Positions 60,885-62,784 of a stretch of DNA of 62,784 bases are shown here, piece after piece. Position 1 is the first letter of the stretch, and each line of letters starts with the position of its first letter. Below the pieces are notes generated by a model. The model searched no databases, was not told the origin of the DNA, and was given only the letters and a program-made list of their open reading frames with translations. The position numbers and the translations under genes were made by a program. This DNA is from Bacillota bacterium (GTDB taxonomy: Bacteria; Bacillota; Clostridia; Lachnospirales; Lachnospiraceae). The stretch is from NCBI GenBank assembly GCA_023423045.1, contig JAFAGA010000060.1, forward strand, positions 1 to 62,784, given 5' to 3'.

Positions 60885-60918
60885 AACACCCCCGTTGTGC
60901 CATCACAACGAGGGTGTT
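60885..60918 (-). terminator. Strong hairpin between divergent AraC and sigma genes
   Basis: A 15-position stem with one mismatch (60885-60899 with 60904-60918) closes a 4-nt loop. On the minus strand it is followed by T-rich sequence. It lies upstream of both flanking genes, so its role (insulator, antisense terminator) is unclear. Confidence 0.45.
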
Positions 60919-61017
60919 CATTGAACGGGGAGGGCTATGCATTTGAAATTTCATAGAATTCCATCTTGTGTTATATGGTGTCCCGAAAGGTGTTGTACGG
61001 GTGGGGATGAAATTTGT

Positions 61018-61046
61018 TTGACATATGATATTAAGATGCATATAAA
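61018..61046 (+). promoter_or_regulatory. Consensus-like promoter upstream of the broken sigma gene
   Basis: The -35 box is a perfect TTGACA (61018-61023) and the -10 box TATAAA (61041-61046), 17 bp apart. It would transcribe the disrupted sigma-factor gene. Confidence 0.7.
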
Positions 61047-61105
61047 GCTGCGTATAAGGTTGTATTAGGATGAGGAAATAACATAGCGGTATCAGATGAA
61101 TTTAA

Positions 61106-62541
61106 TATCATGTCAATTGTATCTATAGGGATTGCATAGTAAAATATGGTTTTGCATTGGGGAAAACTGCCAACTTACAGGATGCAGAGGATTTGACGCA
61201 GGAAATCATCTTAAAGCTTTATAGTTCATTACTTGTAAGGGATATAGATAATATTAATGCATTTGTATGGAGTGTCGCCATAATACTCTTGTCAATTATT
61301 ACAGGAGTAAAGCAAAGAGAAGTTTTGGCATCCCTATTAATGATCTGGAAGATATTTTATACAGTAATGATGATCCAGCTGAAATCATGATAGAAGCGGA
61401 AATGATTAATAAACTGCAGAATGAAATTGCCTATCTTTCGAAAATACAGAGAAGGATAATCATTTTATATTATTATGAAGGCAAAAAGCAAAGGGATATT
61501 GCTGATATTTTATCTATTCCGGTGGGCACTGTAAAATGGCACCTTTTTAATGCAAAACAAGAAATGAGGAAAGGGATGGAAACGATGAGGAATGTTAGCG
61601 AATTAAAGTTCAATCCGATTAAATTTACATTAATGGGGCTTTCCGGTTCAGTCGGTACCATGGGAGGAACATCAAACTTTTTTAGAAGTGTATTATCCCA
61701 AAATATCGCATACTGTACCTATCATGAACCAAAAACAATTAATGAAATTGCAGAAAGTCTTGGTGTTTCTCCAGTATATGTTGAAAGTGAAGCTGACTTT
61801 TTGGAGAATTATGGTTTTCTAATAAAAAAGGATGATAAATATCTTGCCAACATGATTATCGATGAGCCGGATAATGATACCTTTGAAATTGTCAGATTAC
61901 AGGAAGAAATGTATACAAAAGCGGCAAAGCTCATTTCATGTGAACTTTTTGATGAGTTAATGAAAAGTGATCTACTGGCTTCTGATAGAATATATTATCC
62001 GGATGAAGATAAGAATTTCTTGATCTGGGGACTTCTTTTATATTTACTTGCATGGAGCAATGAAGGTTTTAATGAAAAAATTAAATTTGATGAAGTTGCC
62101 ACTATTCGAAAAGATGGCGGAAAGAATATTGCTAATGCAGGTTTCGAGAAGGTAAACGGACCTAAGCGGAAATATATTGAAAGCATGCAAAAATGGCATG
62201 GCCCCATGTGGAACGGATTGGCAAATGGAATGTTTAAACTCGCTGTTATCTGGTTAAAAGATGAAGCAATAAAACAACAACTTATTGGAATATGCAATAA
62301 GATAAGAATAAAGCACAAAGAAGAATTAGAACTGCTGAAAAATCGGTATTGTAAAGTCGTTATCGAAAACACACCGAAACATGTACAGAAGATGCAGACG
62401 TATGGGCTCCAATACATCTTTTACTCTGACGGCTGGTTCTTATTATACTCTGTAAAAGAATTACTTAAATGCGGCAAATTAAAGCTTCCGGCTGATCAAC
62501 AGAGATTATCATTATCTACACTTATAATGCCTAACAGTTAA
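61106..62541 (+). pseudogene. Frameshifted sigma-70 family factor with long C-terminal domain
   Basis: Two overlapping frames encode one protein. From about 61106 the first reads YGFALGKTANLQDAEDLTQE and LKLYSSLLVRDIDN, the region 2 core of an ECF-like sigma factor. At about 61275 homology moves to the second frame (RHNTLVNYYRSK), consistent with loss of one base. Region 4 follows (LSKIQRRIIILYYYEGKKQR, then IADILSIPVGTVKWHLFNAK). A further 320 residues contain a possible winged-helix segment (KTINEIAESLGVSPVYVE) and an uncharacterised domain. The N-terminus is also incomplete: a stop lies at 61103 and no start codon is evident. The second frame alone could still produce region 4 plus the C-terminal domain. 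Confidence 0.75.
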
Positions 62542-62557
62542 CACCATATATTTTAGT

Positions 62558-62602
62558 AAAACCCCCATGACGCCATTGTCATGGGGGTTTCACTAAAAAG
62601 GG
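62558..62602 (+). terminator. Terminator, second copy of a repeated 44-bp sequence
   Basis: AAACCCCCATGAC pairs with GTCATGGGGGTTT around a 6-nt loop (62558-62590). It shares loop and flanks with the terminator at 54106-54149. Confidence 0.85.
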
Positions 62603-62784
62603 AGAATTTTTTGTTGAGGTTTAATTGTGATTCATTATGTGTTATGTGATATTCCAGAAGGAGCTTCCTGTATAATTTAAATATAGGGAATTCCAAGAAA
62701 GAAGGTTGAGAAAAGAATACCTCAGTGTAAAATAAGATTACTGACTTTGCACGGTTAGTAAAAAATCTTATTGAACAGAGAGGT
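62603..62784 (+). other. Window end without a supported gene
   Basis: No complete gene is visible. A short open stretch after an in-frame stop near the end reads KITDFARLVKNLIEQRG and may belong to a gene continuing beyond the window, but it lacks a visible start signal. A 33-bp stretch around 62627-62660 resembles 60954-60990 upstream of the sigma gene. Confidence 0.25.

Noticed and set aside
61270..61285. Programmed frameshift in the sigma-factor gene
   Set aside because: No slippery heptamer, internal Shine-Dalgarno or stimulatory hairpin is evident at the junction, and the N-terminal part also lacks a start.

Overview
The window looks like a chromosomal segment of a low-to-mid GC Firmicute of the class Clostridia, most likely a plant- or host-glycan-degrading member of the Lachnospiraceae. 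This is inferred from YesMN-type two-component systems, LplABC- and MalEFG-type sugar transporters, GH2/GH30/GH42/GH43-like enzymes, strong AGGAGG ribosome binding sites, a glycyl T-box and a lipoprotein-rich secretome. No rRNA, tRNA, CRISPR array, integrase or transposase was recognised.

Bases 1-27000 are a carbohydrate-utilisation region. A membrane-bound AraC-type regulator is followed by a MalEFG-type transporter and a two-subunit GH2 beta-galactosidase (lacL/lacM, overlapping reading frames). Next come a YesN/YesM two-component system, an LplB/LplC-type transporter with its lipoprotein, two tandem GH30 glycosidases and a GH42 beta-galactosidase. A PocR-AraC regulator is divergent from an operon for a sugar-1-phosphate nucleotidyltransferase, a NahK-like sugar kinase, galE and a CBM9-like protein. 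The region reads as: import galactosides or beta-glucosides, cleave them inside the cell, and feed galactose or an amino sugar through sugar-1-phosphate and UDP-sugars.

Bases 26600-37540 are mixed: an L,D-transpeptidase, a T-box-controlled glycyl-tRNA synthetase, a PadR regulator with a HAAS/DUF4097 protein, a nucleoside hydrolase, and a three-gene MacB-type ABC exporter. Bases 37541-42090 are accessory. They hold an eight-copy 22-bp tandem repeat, a lipoprotein, a cluster of three decayed gene fragments (ABC exporter, GNAT, SIR2) and a secreted ComEC-like metallo-beta-lactamase-fold protein.

Bases 42090-53500 hold signalling and stress genes. An orphan sugar-binding lipoprotein is paired with a PAS-GGDEF-EAL enzyme, a HscC-type Hsp70 is paired with a divergent J-protein, and an ABC-F ATPase sits behind a long structured leader. 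A promoter-bearing intergenic repeat occurs three times, upstream of the MBL gene (one copy) and of the ABC-F gene (two copies), always facing the downstream gene.

Bases 53600-62784 hold a phosphoesterase, a second sugar locus (GH43-like enzyme, MalFG-type permeases, binding lipoprotein, glycerophosphodiesterase-like protein, convergent AraC regulator) and a frameshifted sigma-factor gene. Functions are assigned from recognised motifs and family resemblance only; no database search was possible. Substrate assignments are inference.
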